A stretch of 64,000 nucleotides of DNA from Pratylenchus scribneri (GCA_030063045.1 JAQSEB010000059.1:4278001-4342000), one strand, 5' to 3'. Counted from the first letter of the stretch, positions 13,176 through 25,414 are shown. The notes: generated by a model from the letters alone, not told the origin. Numbers and translations: made by a program.

Positions 13176-13493
13176 AAAAATTTTTCGTTCGCTTCGTTTT
13201 TCCTTTTTCGCTGAAGCTAAAAGTGCTGATGCTAATGCTGATTGCTGATGAACACTGAAGACTGAACTGAACTTATAGCTTATTAGCTGGGATTCGGATT
13301 GGAATTGATACATCACTCACAATCACAACATCTACATTTATTTATCATTAACAATCAATATTAATATATTCATTTAAATTTCATTTAAAATTTTTTGAAT
13401 TATTAAAAATTTCCAACAGCATAGTCAAAATAAAAAGCCATAACAGATAATTTATATTACATACATACACTTCCAGTCAAAATTCTCCATAGA

Positions 13494-14863
13494 ATGACTA
13501 CCAACGGCGACGTAAGAATAAAAAATTAATTACAAATATGTGAAATATTTTTAGTCTGATGCAGGTGATATGCGGAATGTCGAAAATAACAATCAGCAGA
13601 AAAACAAAGTCGAGTGTGCCAACTGTACGAAGATCAAAGCAGCTTGGCGAGAACATTGCAGAAAGGAAGTGGAAAAAGAAGGGAACAAATTGAAACAAAA
13701 GCATGAAGATGAGAAGAAAGTACTCCACAAGGAAATCGAAAGTCTTAAAAAAGAATTGCAAAGCATAAAAGGCGAAAAATGTGGCATCACCAATGACAAC
13801 GAGGAAGAACAGCGCGTCCGCACATTGCTCGAAGATAATAAAAAATACAGAAGGCAATCCGAAGAAATCATTAACGAGCTCATGGCTGAATTGAAAAAGC
13901 TGAACAAATCAGTTAGTTCATCCAAACACTTATTCTAATATATATTCAACAATTTTAGAAAATTGACATCCACTGCCAGACTGATACTGTGGAACAAGTT
14001 ACACAAATGGGTAAAGAAATCTGCATTGATGCGCATATTCAAACCGTAAATTTTTAAAGTTTTTCTTTTAATTTTCGAAATTTAGATGACAGAAATTACA
14101 AACAAGAAGAAGGAACTTGATGAGGCAATTGAAAACATTATGCAAATAAAACCAATCACATATCGTCAAATCGCAGCAGAATGCCCAACTCCACATCAAA
14201 TGGTCGTTAATGAAAATGAACAATCGCCATCAAATGCCAAGCGAGGCGATGATCAATTTGAGGATGGCAATGACAGTGATGCTTCATGTGATTCGGATAT
14301 TCAAATCATCGAATCAGAACCAGTAATTATTATTCATTTTTAATATCATATTTTAAAAAGGATCAAATCGACAATAGCATGGATGTTGACGATGGTGATG
14401 GTAAAGTACTTCCTGGTCAGGTACTTATATTTAAATTTTAAATAAAAACATTCATCAATTTTCGGTCAAACAACGCACCATCTCGGGCAAGGAAAACGAC
14501 GTGGCTGATAAAAATGTGGACCATTCTGGACAAAGTATTCAAGAATATTTGAAAACTCGCAGCAATGCTAACAATCCGGATGATGATAACAAGTAATTAT
14601 TTTTAATATTTTTTTAGTAATTTAAATGTTTTTTAAATTTAAGTATGTCATATGGAAAAATCATGGCACGCTTCGGAAAATATTTGGTCGACCGTGGACA
14701 TGATCCGAAGGTCATTTCTGGAGAACTCGTGGTCAATGATTACTTGCATAGCATTGCGGACAATAATTCTATGCTGCAACGGCTTGAGGAATTGTACAAA
14801 GAAGGGCTTCTCCATGAACTGAAGAAATTGAAGGATAAGCAGAACAACAAAGATGCCGAATAA
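13494..14863 (+). CDS. Unidentified acidic coiled-coil protein
   Basis: I do not recognise this family. Short first exon (MTTNGD), then a highly charged coiled coil of about 110 residues (for example EVEKEGNKLKQKHEDEKKVL and EEIINELMAELKKLNKS), preceded by VECANCTKIKAAWREHCRKE with a CxxC-C pattern. Later exons are acidic (DGNDSDASCDSDIQIIESEP, DNSMDVDDGDGKVLPG). The C-terminal exon reads MSYGKIMARFGKYLVDRGHD and ends in a short coiled coil (LEELYKEGLLHELKKLKDKQ), stop at 14861-14863. The exon around 14470-14594 needs an unusual acceptor (GGGCAAG), so that junction is uncertain. The gene heads a run of three plus-strand genes. A nuclear or scaffold role is possible but is a guess from composition only. 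Confidence 0.65.
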
Positions 14864-15153
14864 ATAATAAATTGGATCTCAAATAAAATGGCATTTATAT
14901 TTAATTTCTTCCTATTGCCAACAATACTATATTTGTCATATTCTCCTCATTCTCAGGCATCATTTTTTATATCATTCATTATTTTATATGGCAAAATCAA
15001 TATTGTATTCAAATAAATAAAATTCAAAGAAAAGGTTTCTATGGTTACCATCAAAAACATTGTTTAAATCATATACTTTTGACAGTTTAAAGTATTTTAA
15101 TACATTTTTAGGGGGAGACGATCTCATTTCGCTGACCTAGTTTAGAACAATTA

Positions 15154-16037
15154 ATGTTTCACAAGTAAGAATTGGTGGTTTATTTTGAATTTAACACATT
15201 TATTATACTAAAGCACATTCCAATCTGGATTACTCTCCGTTTTGTACAGCATTGGCAGCCAACCTTTACAAATTTGAGAAAAGGCAATATTTATTACTTA
15301 TTAATAAATTAAAACAATAATTTAGAATGTACGAAATGGACATATAAAACGAATAACCGATGAAGACATTCAATCATTGGTCATTGAATTGTTGGGGAAT
15401 AATGTCAGGTAAAACACTCACATCCTTTTTAAACAATAAAATTGTTATTCAGCACTACATATATAAGTTGTCCATTGGATCCAAAGAAAACATTGGGCAT
15501 AAAATTACCGTATTTTGCGATGACATTAAAAAATATGAAAAAATATTTCACATTTGAAATTCAGGTTTAAATAATTTTAAATAGTTTTCGAATTAATTAC
15601 ATTTTAAGGTTCTTGATGACAAGGGAATGAAACGCCGTTTCCGGGCATCAAACTTCCAATCAACCACCAGGATTAAGCCATTCATTTGCACAATGCCTTT
15701 GAGATTGGATGAAGGATGGAATCAAGTTCAATTTAATTTGGCCGATTTTGTAAAACGAGCATATGGAACAACCTATATTGAGACATTACGAATACAAGTT
15801 AAATTCGAAATTATTTTGTTAAATTATTAATTTATTTAGATCCACGCAAATGTTCGTTTGAGAAGAGTTTATTTTGCCGATCGACTTTACATGGGTTTGA
15901 TTATAGCAATCATTTTAATAATAATAAAATAAATTGCAGAGGAAGAATTGCCGGCGGAATTCAAATTGTACATTCCTGTTCGGCACCACCAAATTGCAAA
16001 AGAATCTTCTTCTTCCGAGGCAATTCAAGAACATTAA
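15154..16037 (+). CDS. cfap20: CFAP20 (BUG22/GTL3), with an in-frame TGA at a conserved Trp
   Basis: CFAP20 is a very conserved axonemal inner-junction protein that also has reported nuclear roles. Six exons can be joined with near-complete identity to the family: [116 protein letters not shown]. Two oddities are visible. The family reads PLQIWDKKVRNG, but here the Trp codon is TGA (15275-15277). The intron directly after it (15284-15325) begins GC instead of GT. The rest of the frame and all other splice sites are intact, so this is either a nonsense allele, a very young pseudogene, a base error, or a recoded codon. EIF2B3 starts 218 bp downstream. Confidence 0.88.
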
Positions 16038-16255
16038 TTATTAATTTTTTTTTATAAAATTAACTATTTTCTTTCATTTTTAACAATAATTTTTAATGTT
16101 TTTAAATTAAAATTTAACAAATAATTAATAATTTTTTTATAAAATTGCTTCTTATGTCTTTCTTTTTCAATTATCATTTTTTTATTGATTTTACAATTTA
16201 TCGGATAATAATTTTCAAATGATTAAAAAGTAATTTTATTATTTAATACAAAAGA

Positions 16256-17879
16256 ATGGCAGAGAATTATACGGCAATTGTTTTGGCATCAGGGCGGGGC
16301 AGCCGGATGCCCATGTTGACGGACCATATACCAAAATTATTATTGCCAATGGGTAATTTGCCTTTATATTGGTTTCCACTCAATTTGTTGGATAAAAGTG
16401 GTTTAAAAGGTTTTTTAAATTCAAAATATAAACAATAAATATTAGAAATAATTTAGATTGCATTTTGGTCGTTCCAAATAAATATGAAGAGAAAATCAGA
16501 GAAGAAATTGCGCAGGGCATTGTTCCACGATTTAATCATTTGAAAAACATTAAAGTGCTATCAATTGATGAAAATGAAAATAATTATGAAGAATTGGGCA
16601 CCGCCGATGTATTGGGCCATCTTTTAACAAAGAATAAAATCAAAGTAAGCTTTTTTAATATTTTAAAATAATTAAAATTTGTAAGGAAGAGAATGTATTG
16701 GTGGTCAGCGGCGACATTGTCACTGATTTGTGCCTCAAAAATATGTTGGAATTTCATGAAAAGAATAAATCAACCATCACCATTTTATTGAGTGATTCAA
16801 CAATAAATGGAACAATGCCCGGAACGAAAGAACGCGCAAAGAAATGTAAATTACTGATGGCTGATAAAATAAAATTAAATTATAAATTAAGATCGTGATT
16901 TTATCGTATTTTCGCCGGAAACAAATCAATTATTATATTTGGCCGATGAGGACGATTATGGGGAAGAGGAGAATTTTCCATCAATTTCCATTTTTAAAAG
17001 GTTTTCAAATTCAAATTATTTTTATTAAATTTTATTTTAAGTTGCGAGAATTTATTATTTTCTGCAAAATACAAAGATTTGCACATTTACGCCATCAAAA
17101 AGGAAACACTCAAAATTCTTACAAAAAATCGGTAAATGATTAAAATTAATAAATTAAATAATAAAAATATTCAGTAATTTGTATTCATCACTTAAAGCCG
17201 ATTTTATTCCGGATTTATTAAAATGTCAAAATTCTAAAAGCAAAAAGAATAAATTGGGAATTGAGGATGAAATCAAATGTTTTGGCTATTTTAGCCCAAA
17301 AATAGATTGCTCCATTTTGGCCCAATGCAATAATCTCGGAACATATTTCGAAGCAAATAAATCGGTTTGCCATTTTTAATATCCCAAATAAATATTCCAA
17401 TTTTAGCTTCAAAAATCAATGCAAAAATTCGATGAAAATTTGACATCAAAAAAATTCGAAAAGGCGACCGGTGTAAATTGCTCAGAAAGTTTGGTTTCTC
17501 AAAATGCTGAATTCGGTGGAAAATGTCAAATTAAGCGTTCAATAATTGGGAATAATTCTAAAATTGGACAAAATGTGAAAATTGATAATTCCCTCATTAT
17601 GTCCGGAACAATCATCGAAGATGGGTAATAAATTAATTTAATTTGAATTTTTCTCAAATTTAGTGCCTCTATCAAAAACACAATCATACTTCAAAATGTT
17701 CAAATTGGCCAAAAAGCGGATTTGCAAATGTGCATTGTTGCACCCGGACAAAAAATTAGACAAGGAAGTAAGTCAAAAAATTTATTACAAAAAAAAAGAA
17801 AATAGATTTATTCAAAATTTCAGTGAAAATATTGTCCTCTACAATTCGCGAAGAGAAAGAAATGGACTTGGCCAAATGA
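16256..17879 (+). CDS. EIF2B3: eIF2B gamma subunit (EIF2B3)
   Basis: Gamma subunit of eIF2B, the guanine-nucleotide exchange factor that recharges eIF2 for translation initiation and is the target of the integrated stress response. The N-terminal nucleotidyltransferase-like domain is shown by IVLASGRGSRMPMLTDHIPK with LLLPMGNLPLYWFPLNLL, and by NVLVVSGDIVTDLCLKNMLE. The C-terminal left-handed beta-helix hexapeptide repeats are seen in VNCSESLVSQNAEFGGKCQI and KRSIIGNNSKIGQNVKIDNS. The last exon is reached by A|gtaagt...tttcag|TG, giving RQGMKILSSTIREEKEMDLA with K before the stop. The TGA at 17877-17879 lies 30 bp from the stop of PPIL2 on the other strand. Identity is firm; a few internal exon edges are approximate. 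Confidence 0.92.
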
Positions 17880-17909
17880 AAAAATGAATAAAATAATTGT
17901 TTGATTGTT

Positions 17910-20087
17910 TTAATATTTTGCCTTCTTTGTTTCCACCGCTGATGTTGTTTCCTTAAATGCATAAAAAACTATATTTAAATAATATATATTAAAATAACCT
18001 TTTCGGCCACTTTTTTGATTGCAATTTTGATTTCCGGTTTTATGTATTTTCCCACACCCTGCGAATATGCCTTCGGTTTCTGATTTTCCCTTTTTGGTGG
18101 AATATTCGCTTAAAATTGGGTGGGAAATATTAAATGATTAAATCAATATTCCCCCAACCTGTTCCACTTGCAATTTTTGCTGATTCTCTTTCATTTTTAA
18201 CAATTTTGGCTGCCTCCTCAAATGGATCGACGAATATTTCGGCCTTCAAAAATAGCACAGGTTTTAGTGGTCGGTCCTCCTTGTCCGTTTCCACTTTTTC
18301 GATGGCATAAAGTGTGTTTAATCCGCCAACAAGCCGGCCAAAAACCTTTTTTTGATTGATTTAAATTTTAAATAATTTAAATTAATAACAACCGTATGTT
18401 TCCCATTTAAATGTGGACAAGCAGCGAATGTCAGGAAACTAAAAAATGAATTAAAATTTGTTTATGAATAAATTTACAATTGTGAATTATTCGTGTCCGA
18501 CCCTCTGTTGGCCATGCTCAATACGCCCGCTTGGTCATGTTTATATGTCCCTCCAATTTCATCTTTGAATGGTTTTCCCCAAATTGATTCGCCTTGTTTT
18601 CCTAAATTATTTCAATAAAGTAAAAAAATGAATTTATTCAAACCTGTTCCGGATGGATCACCGCCTTGGACCTTAAAATTAATTAAAAATGTTAAAATTT
18701 ATTTTAAAATACAAACAATGAATCCGGCAATGACTCGATGGAATTGTGTATTATCATAATAACTGAATTAATTAAATCAAAATTAAATTTGGTTATTTTT
18801 GGACAAACCCATTTTTGCAATGTTCAATAAAATTTTCGCATGCTCTTGGAGCATGCCGGCAATATAATTCGAGATTGAGAGGGCCAAAATTTGTGACAAT
18901 TCTCACATAACCATTCTTCGTCACCCGAGAATATCTATTAAAAATGAATGAATGAATAAAATATTCCCAAAAATAGCAAACTTCACAATATCCTCATCGA
19001 GAATGGCCGCCTTGTTCATTGTCAATGGTTCCATCACTGTTGAAGTAAAACCGGCCGCCACTTTCCCTTGGGAAAAATGTGCCGCATTCAATGAATCCGC
19101 AATTTGTTCTTGCGCTTTCGATTCCTCCTTTCAATTTGATTTTAAAATAATTATTTTAATTATTTTTTACTTTTGGGACATATTGCTTCTCAAGTTGGGC
19201 CAATGCCTCCTTTGCTTCATTGTTCAATTTATTCAAATAATATTTTGGACTTTGCATTGCCAATTTCTCCTCCTTTATTTCTTCTTTTGTTTTTAAATCA
19301 AATTGAATATGATGAAATCGTTCAATGTTGAATTTATCCAATTTTTCCGGATCTTGGAGGCAAATAATATCCTTAAAAATAAAATTAAAAATTGAATTTA
19401 AATTATTGTTTTATACTTTTCGCTGGAATGGTTGGTCAGTGAGCAAATCCTTGAGATGATTCCTTTTCAAATTCAATTCTTCAACTGCCTCCATTGAATA
19501 AACATTTCCCGTTGTTCTGATGGCAACAATTACGCTGGTTTGTGTAAATACTTTATATGTGACTGGGCACCGAAATTCGCCTAAATTTTGAATGTAATTA
19601 ATTATTGGATAATAAAAAAAAAGAAAAACCATTTTTATCCTTGGCAAAATTAAGCATAACCAAATCTTTGCTTGACAATTTCTTCCCCGAAATAGGATTG
19701 ATTCCATGCTTTTTTAAATAGGGTGTTATATGACTAAATAAAATTGGTTTATTTTTATCGATTTTTATTAATTATTAACCTGAGATCAAAAATTTCGCCA
19801 TCTAATGTACAAACTGGATCATCAAATGGCAAAAGGGTAAGGGCGCAATGGTTGAAAGGTAGTCGTTTGAACTCGGCTCGTTGTATTCTCGTTGCCGTAT
19901 CTTAAATTAAAGAGTGTAAAGAATGCATTGCTAAACATGTGGTTAAATAAACTTGCCATCTTTATGGCCACCATAAGCCTCTTTCCATTCTTTTGTTGTC
20001 AAATATCTTTAAATAAATTAATAAAATAATAAGATTAATTGATTAAAAAACTTACAATTTATCCTTTTGGTGCTGCTTTTTGCCCAT
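17910..20087 (-). CDS. PPIL2: PPIL2 (Cyp60): U-box + cyclophilin spliceosomal isomerase
   Basis: Nuclear cyclophilin with a U-box, a spliceosome component; the C. elegans member is mog-6/cyn-4. The start MGKKQHQKDKLYLTTKEWKE matches the family N-terminus. The U-box region reads FNHCALTLLPFDDPVCTLDG, then EIFDLR. FRCPVTYKVFTQTSVIVAIR with TTGNVYSMEAVEELNLK follows, then LLTDQPFQRKDIICLQDPEK. The cyclophilin domain begins NGYVRIVTNFGPLNLELYCR and contains FHRVIAGF, VQGGDPSGTG, SMANRGSDTNNSQFF and GKHTVFGRLVGG. The C-terminus is lysine-rich and ends ETTSAVETKKAKY with TAA at 17910. Some twelve short introns. Convergent with EIF2B3, with a 30-bp gap, so their 3' UTRs must overlap or be extremely short. 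Confidence 0.93.
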
Positions 20088-20483
20088 TTTTTGTTTTTAT
20101 GATAAAATTAAAAATATCTCTAAATTTTAAGCAATTTTTTAATTAATTAATGATTCACAAGATAAGGGGAGATAAAATTATAGTTCCAATTATTTGTTCT
20201 CGTCCAGCAATGCAGATAATAAATAACAACCAAAATTTCAGGTGGCCCAAATGATCTAGCAATGATTAATAAGGAAAGGGTATTTAGTTATTTTTTGGAT
20301 TATTAATTTATGTGGCATTCTGTTGGAGGAATTAGGACAAAATATCAGAAGAGATAGAATGCTAAATTTAGGAGGAACAGAGATGTAAGAAATACAAGAT
20401 AGAATGTTAAAAAATGGCGCAATGAGGGTGGGGGAGAGGAGAGCGACCTTCTTATATCAATAATTAAATCGGGGCATTCGTTG

Positions 20484-20568
20484 ACGTCTTTGGCTCAGTT
20501 GGTTAGGTGCTCCTTTTCGATTTTTGGTCAAAGTTCGATTCCACGCTAGGTAGAATGTTTTTTTTTTT
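20484..20568 (+). pseudogene. tRNA-like relic or SINE head with Pol III boxes
   Basis: An A-box match (TGGCTCAGTTGG, 20491-20502) is followed 31 bp later by a B-box match (GTTCGATTCC, 20533-20542). An 11-T run at 20558-20568 could end Pol III transcription. The acceptor and T stems do not pair and no anticodon arm forms, so this is not a working tRNA. It is best read as a decayed tRNA gene or the 5' part of a tRNA-derived SINE. Confidence 0.4.
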
Positions 20569-20712
20569 GAATCAGTTTTCGACAAATTTTGGAGATTGAA
20601 AATTTCTAAACATAATACATTATATAAGTAATATTTATTTTTATGAAGAAATCTTTATTATGATGAATTTGATTAAAGCGATGATATAAAAAAATGTGTG
20701 TATTTATATTTA

Positions 20713-21180
20713 TTTATCAATCAAGTGCGCATTAAATTGTGTGGATATTCTCCCTTCGTTTTCGGAGACCATAACAAATTTGACCGATGTGGGATTGGAT
20801 GATGAGGCCCTGAAAACGAGTTTAATTCAAGAATATTCTTTATTATTGGATGACCTGGAGTTGGAACATGTCCAGCACAATAGACCTGTGAATTCAATTC
20901 AATTTCATTCAATGGTGAATTAAATGTTAAAAACTCCTAAAGACGATATCTTATAGAGAAGGGAAGGTGAATTGAATGAAAGATACGGTATGCCCACCGG
21001 GCTTTTCATTCTTCTTTGATAAGGCCCCGCGGTCAATTTACAACTTATTCAGAGGAATTGGATTATACTTTCATCGTAATGAAGATATAATTTTATTTGC
21101 CATTTTTCGATTGTTTTTACCTCCAAATCTTGAGTGTCATTCCTATTATTGTAATAGGTGCCCAATGCAAGTCGACTGAA
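20713..21180 (+). other. Possible exons of an unidentified small gene or gene relic
   Basis: Three plus-strand pieces can be joined in frame. One has VDILPSFSETITNLTDVGLD and DDLELEHVQHNRPVNSIQFH. The second, after a GTGAAT...TTATAG intron, begins RREGELNERY. The last ends SCPMQVD at 21180, followed by an AATAAA. Composition looks coding, but there is no in-frame ATG at the front and I recognise no family. It may be the 3' end of a decayed gene. The rest of 20.1-22.1 kb shows nothing I can support. Confidence 0.22.
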
Positions 21181-22170
21181 TTTTAATAAATTATTTTGCA
21201 AGTTTTCATCAATGTTTTTACCTGCCGCAAATCCAACATTTAAAACAGCCTAAAATTCATTTTATAAATAATTTGTTAGGGGCAAACTTGCCTTTATGGA
21301 AGAGGGTTCCATCCTTGAGTGGTCCAATTTTATCATTAAAATATGTTGGCCTTTTACATCGAAAACACGGCTCTTTCATTTTTGGGGAGGATTCTTTTAA
21401 GCCAAAATGCGCAGTTTATGAGCACCCCTCCCTTTCCTCCCCCAACAAATGATTGCGCTTTTGGCCCAACTCGGCCCGTGTTGAACTCTTTTCGGGCGGT
21501 TCAGAGCTCAAAGGGAGAACAAATTCAGTCAGTTGCTTTCAGTCTTTTCTGCACTTCACTGGCTTCTTTTGATGTTCAATTCGCAACGCCGTTCCTCCTC
21601 AAAACTGACTGAATGCTTCGAATGTTGGGGGCGAAATTTTGTTCGAGAATAGGAAGGAAAGGAGGGACCGGAGGTGGATACGCTTCTAGGAATTTGTTTG
21701 TTTAGCCGCCGCCTCCAACTCCTCTCGCCCCCGTTGAGTGTTTTTCTATCTATTCCCCGCCGCCATTTTCCCGCATGCTAAATCATCGATACGTTTGTCT
21801 TTTTTGCGTCAAGATTGGCTGGTGCCAGATTAATCGAAAAGGAAAATGAAAGATGAATAAACAAATCCAAATGAATATGTGAAAAATGATGAAATGATGG
21901 GATGGATTAAGCAAAAAAAAGGGGGAGATTGGGACAGAATGGTCATTTGGAAAGAACAATGAAATGTACAATAAATGATCAGATCAAATTGGAATGGAAT
22001 AAATTGGCAAAAGTTTATTTTTAGTATTTGCAAATTAATATTGGCCTCACTCAATTGAGTGTAATAAAGAAAAGAGGGGAGAATATTGTGGTTGAAAATT
22101 GCAAAAATAATTGGGAACAAATCGAATTGTCCTCTCCCCTTCCCACATTGACCCAATTTCTCTCATTTAA

Positions 22171-24283
22171 ATGGAATTGTTTTCTTCCCTTTTCCTTTTC
22201 CCTTTCTTCTTTACTTTTGGCCAATTGGCCAATTCTCCTCCACCAAATATTCTTTTTATTCTTGCCGATGACCTGGGTTTTGCCGATTTTGAGTGGCATA
22301 ATCCATCATTGCGCACTCCAAATCTCCGACAATTGGCCTTTTCCCCACATTCCGCAATCCTTTCCCATGTTTATGTTGGCCCACTTTGTAGCCCGTATTT
22401 TTTTTTTTTTTGATTTTTAATTCTTCTTCTCCAGCACCCGTTCTGCAATGCTCACCGGCCTTTATCCATTCAGGTCACATTTTTAATTAAATTAATTAAT
22501 TTTTTATTCAGAATTGGCACCCAAGTTCATTTTCTCTTACATTCCCTTTTACCTCCATTTCCACCCAAAAGGACGGTGTTTTTCTTCAATCCGATTCCGG
22601 CGGTCTTTCCACCTCCATTCCTTTCTTTCCCCAAATTCTTCGCCATCATTTTGCCTATCGAACCCATTTTATTGGAAAATGGCATTTGGGCTATTGTCGA
22701 CCTCAATTTTTGCCAACAAAACGTGGATTTGACACTTTTTATGGCTTTTATGGGGCCCAGGAAGGATATTTCAACCATAGTGCCGGTCAATTTATTCAAA
22801 TTATTCTTCACTTCATTTTAATTAATAGATTTATTCGATCATCGTGCCGGAATCCTTTTGCGTGGATTTGACTTCTTTCGTGAAATTAATGGCCATTCCA
22901 AGGCGGATTGGAGTGCCATTGGAAAACATTCCACCGTATTCTTTCCCTTCCAACCCAAAATGAATATTTCCCCAGGACATATTCACGGAAGAGGCAATCA
23001 AAGGCAACAACCAATCATCATCCACCCCTCCCATCCCCTCAATTCCCAATTCATTTTTAGTGATTTCCTCCTCCTCCTCCTTTGATCAGCCATTTTTTCT
23101 ATTTCTTTCCTTCCAAGCCGTCCATGCCCCTTTGGAAGTTCCACCGGAATGGATTTCAATTTGTCCCAGCCATTTACCAACAAATCGTCGACTTTATTGC
23201 GGTTTTCCATCCCCCTCCTTCTCTCAATTCCAAAAATGTGAATATTGAAGGATTATTGGCCGGAATGGACCAATCGATTGGCAAATTGATGGCCCATTTG
23301 CGTGAAATTGGCCAATTTGAGCGAACTTTGATTGTTTTTGGCACGGATGTGAGAGCCAATTAAATTTATTTAATTGAATTATTCATCAGAATGGAGGTGA
23401 TCCAAAATTTGGGGCAACAAATTGGCCATTGAGGGGAGGAAAAGGCCAATTATGGGAAGGAGGGACCAGGAGTCAGGCAATTGTCCATTGGACAAACAAA
23501 ATTCGTCCGGGAATTCGAAATGAGTTAGAAAATGGAAGAAGCCTCCAATCATTAATTTTGCAGTCTTTTTCACGCCGTCGATTGGCCGGCAACTCTTTTG
23601 GGCGCTGCTGGCCTTGAAATTGGCCAATTTGGTTTCATTTTTGGATAAAATCATCACTTTTTGGGTTTAAAGGCGATGGCTTAAACCAATGGCCAATGTT
23701 AAATGGGCAGAAATGTGGCATTCGGCAGGAAGTGATTTACGCAGCCCAGACAGAAAATGGGAAAGGGGAGGCCGCAATTCGGTGAGTGCAAAATATTTGT
23801 GTGAAAATTATTTGAAAATTGTAGGCTAATTTCTATGAATTGACCCATTCTTAAAATGTAAAGGGCAAAATGAAGGCCAAGTACATGGCAATTTACTTAT
23901 GTTAGACAAATACAAAATAAAAGTATTCATTTCCATTTGAATTCATTCATTTTAATTCATAATTAAATAAAAACCACGCAATCCATCCTTCCTCCTCAAT
24001 CCAATTCATTCATTTTTTACAAATATTTCCCACAATTAGGGACGCCAATTTCAAGTTGATTTTTCGGCACCCTCATTCGCCCCCTTTACTCTTCAAATTG
24101 GGCAATGATCCACAGGAAAGTCGAGATTTATCCCGAAAAATGCACTGGCAAGTTCGGCGATTGGCCAAAAAATTGGCGCGAATTTCTGCCGGACCAAAAA
24201 TGGCCAATGCCTTTCGAATGAGGACCGACCCACGGGGATGGCCTCAACAGCACGGGGGCACATTTGGAGGGGATTGGTGTTGA
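22171..24283 (+). CDS. Secreted/lysosomal arylsulfatase (ARSB-like)
   Basis: Sulfatase that hydrolyses sulfate esters, closest in layout to the arylsulfatase B/I/J group. A hydrophobic signal peptide ([17 protein letters not shown]) precedes [19 protein letters not shown], which holds the metal-binding Asp pair. The catalytic signature [19 protein letters not shown] contains the Cys that becomes formylglycine, and is split by an intron between Pro and Thr. Further blocks: [20 protein letters not shown] with [61 protein letters not shown] followed by [18 protein letters not shown]; and [18 protein letters not shown]. All expected catalytic motifs are present. About ten exons with introns near 40 bp; one longer intron lies between roughly 23783 and 24040. 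The stop TGA is at 24281-24283. Confidence 0.9.
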
Positions 24284-25058
24284 TAAAAAGGAAATGAACT
24301 CTTTTTTTGGATGGACATTGGGGGGGGGGCACGTCAATTGGGCCTAAGGGCATTTTTGAGGAGGGAAAGGCGGAATCCTTTTTTGGAAGTCCGTATGTTT
24401 AGAAGGAGGCACCAAAATTGGATTGGAAGGAAGGAAGAATGAAGGCATTTTTGAAGGAAAAGCGGGGGTTTGGGGGCAACTTTTGGTTCAATTCCCCTGA
24501 AAATGCCAAACTTTGACCAAATTTTCACTTCCTTTTCGTTTATTTTTGCAGGAAATGAGTTTAGAGAATGAATGGAAAAGACCGACGGACATCCGTCTGG
24601 GGCCAATGCCATTGTTGACGTTGTTACCACATTCCTTTGTTCCTTTTTTAGTTAGTTCCATTTTCAGCTGTCCACTTGGCCCACATCATAAACTAGTCCA
24701 TCCATTCCAACTTTTCCCCTTTTCATTGTGCCAATTTCCGCTGGCCAATGCCAAATCGCATCATCATCATTCCATTTTAAAATCCCATTTTTTGGTACCC
24801 ATCCTTGGCCCAAAATAGTCAACCAAAGCCATTTCCATTTCCTCTTCGTCATCCCAATAAAAAGGGGCGGTCCTCACGTTTTTTCTGGTTCTTCGACCAT
24901 TTTTGGCCGTCCGTCAATTCCCTTGTTGCCGCCTTCCCTCCCCTCCCCTTTTTATTCCATCCATTCTATGCATTTTCGGCACTTCCAAATTTAAATTCAA
25001 TCATTCGGCCATCCGTCCATTCCATTCCATTTTAATTCATTCATTTAATTCATTTTGG
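24284..25058. other. Intergenic, no supported gene
   Basis: GC-richer sequence with many short open frames on both strands, but none with splice signals, conserved motifs or consistent coding character. A G10 run is at 24320-24329. Confidence 0.4.
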
Positions 25059-25414
25059 ATGGCTAATTCTTTGTTAATTTTGTTGGCCTCCTTCCCCATA
25101 TTGTCCATTTTCCTTCTATTCCCATTGCTGCCTTCCACATTTTCCATTCCAATGCCAAATTCAGTTCAATTGAAGAGGGTCAGTCAGTCCATTCTCAAAT
25201 TATTATTTTTAATTCATTTTTTGTTAAGGTTGGCCTCGGTGATCTCCGTCTTCCGTATCGTTTTGCCTCTTTTGAGGATTCCTTCATCATTGGGGGAAGG
25301 GATCGCCGATCGCAGCCGATGCCCCCAGGCCAACAAATGGGCGATGAATTTGCATTGGAGCCATTCGTTGTTTTGGGCTGGGAGGAAGGGAAGAGGAGAA
25401 GGAGGAGAAAATGA
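25059..25414 (+). CDS. Putative secreted neuropeptide-like precursor (about 101 aa)
   Basis: Two exons, joined over a 50-bp intron (25179-25228). Exon 1 is almost entirely a strong signal sequence (MANSLLILLASFPILSIFLL), then IPMPNSVQLKR ending in a dibasic site. Exon 2 reads VGLGDLRLPYRFASFEDSF with IIGGRDRR, a second dibasic site. It then has SQPMPPGQQMGDEFALEP and FVVLGWEEGKRRRRRK, where G-KRRRRRK is a classic C-terminal amidation and cleavage signal. This layout, a signal peptide and peptides bounded by KR/RR with a terminal GKR, is what a small neuropeptide precursor looks like. I do not recognise the peptide. It could also be a chance frame, since a longer unspliced frame overlaps it. 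Confidence 0.5.

Noticed and set aside
13498..13857. 119-residue minus-strand frame rich in Phe
   Set aside because: Antisense shadow of the plus-strand Lys/Glu coiled coil.
20484..20560. Functional tRNA gene
   Set aside because: Acceptor, anticodon and T stems do not pair although the A and B boxes match.
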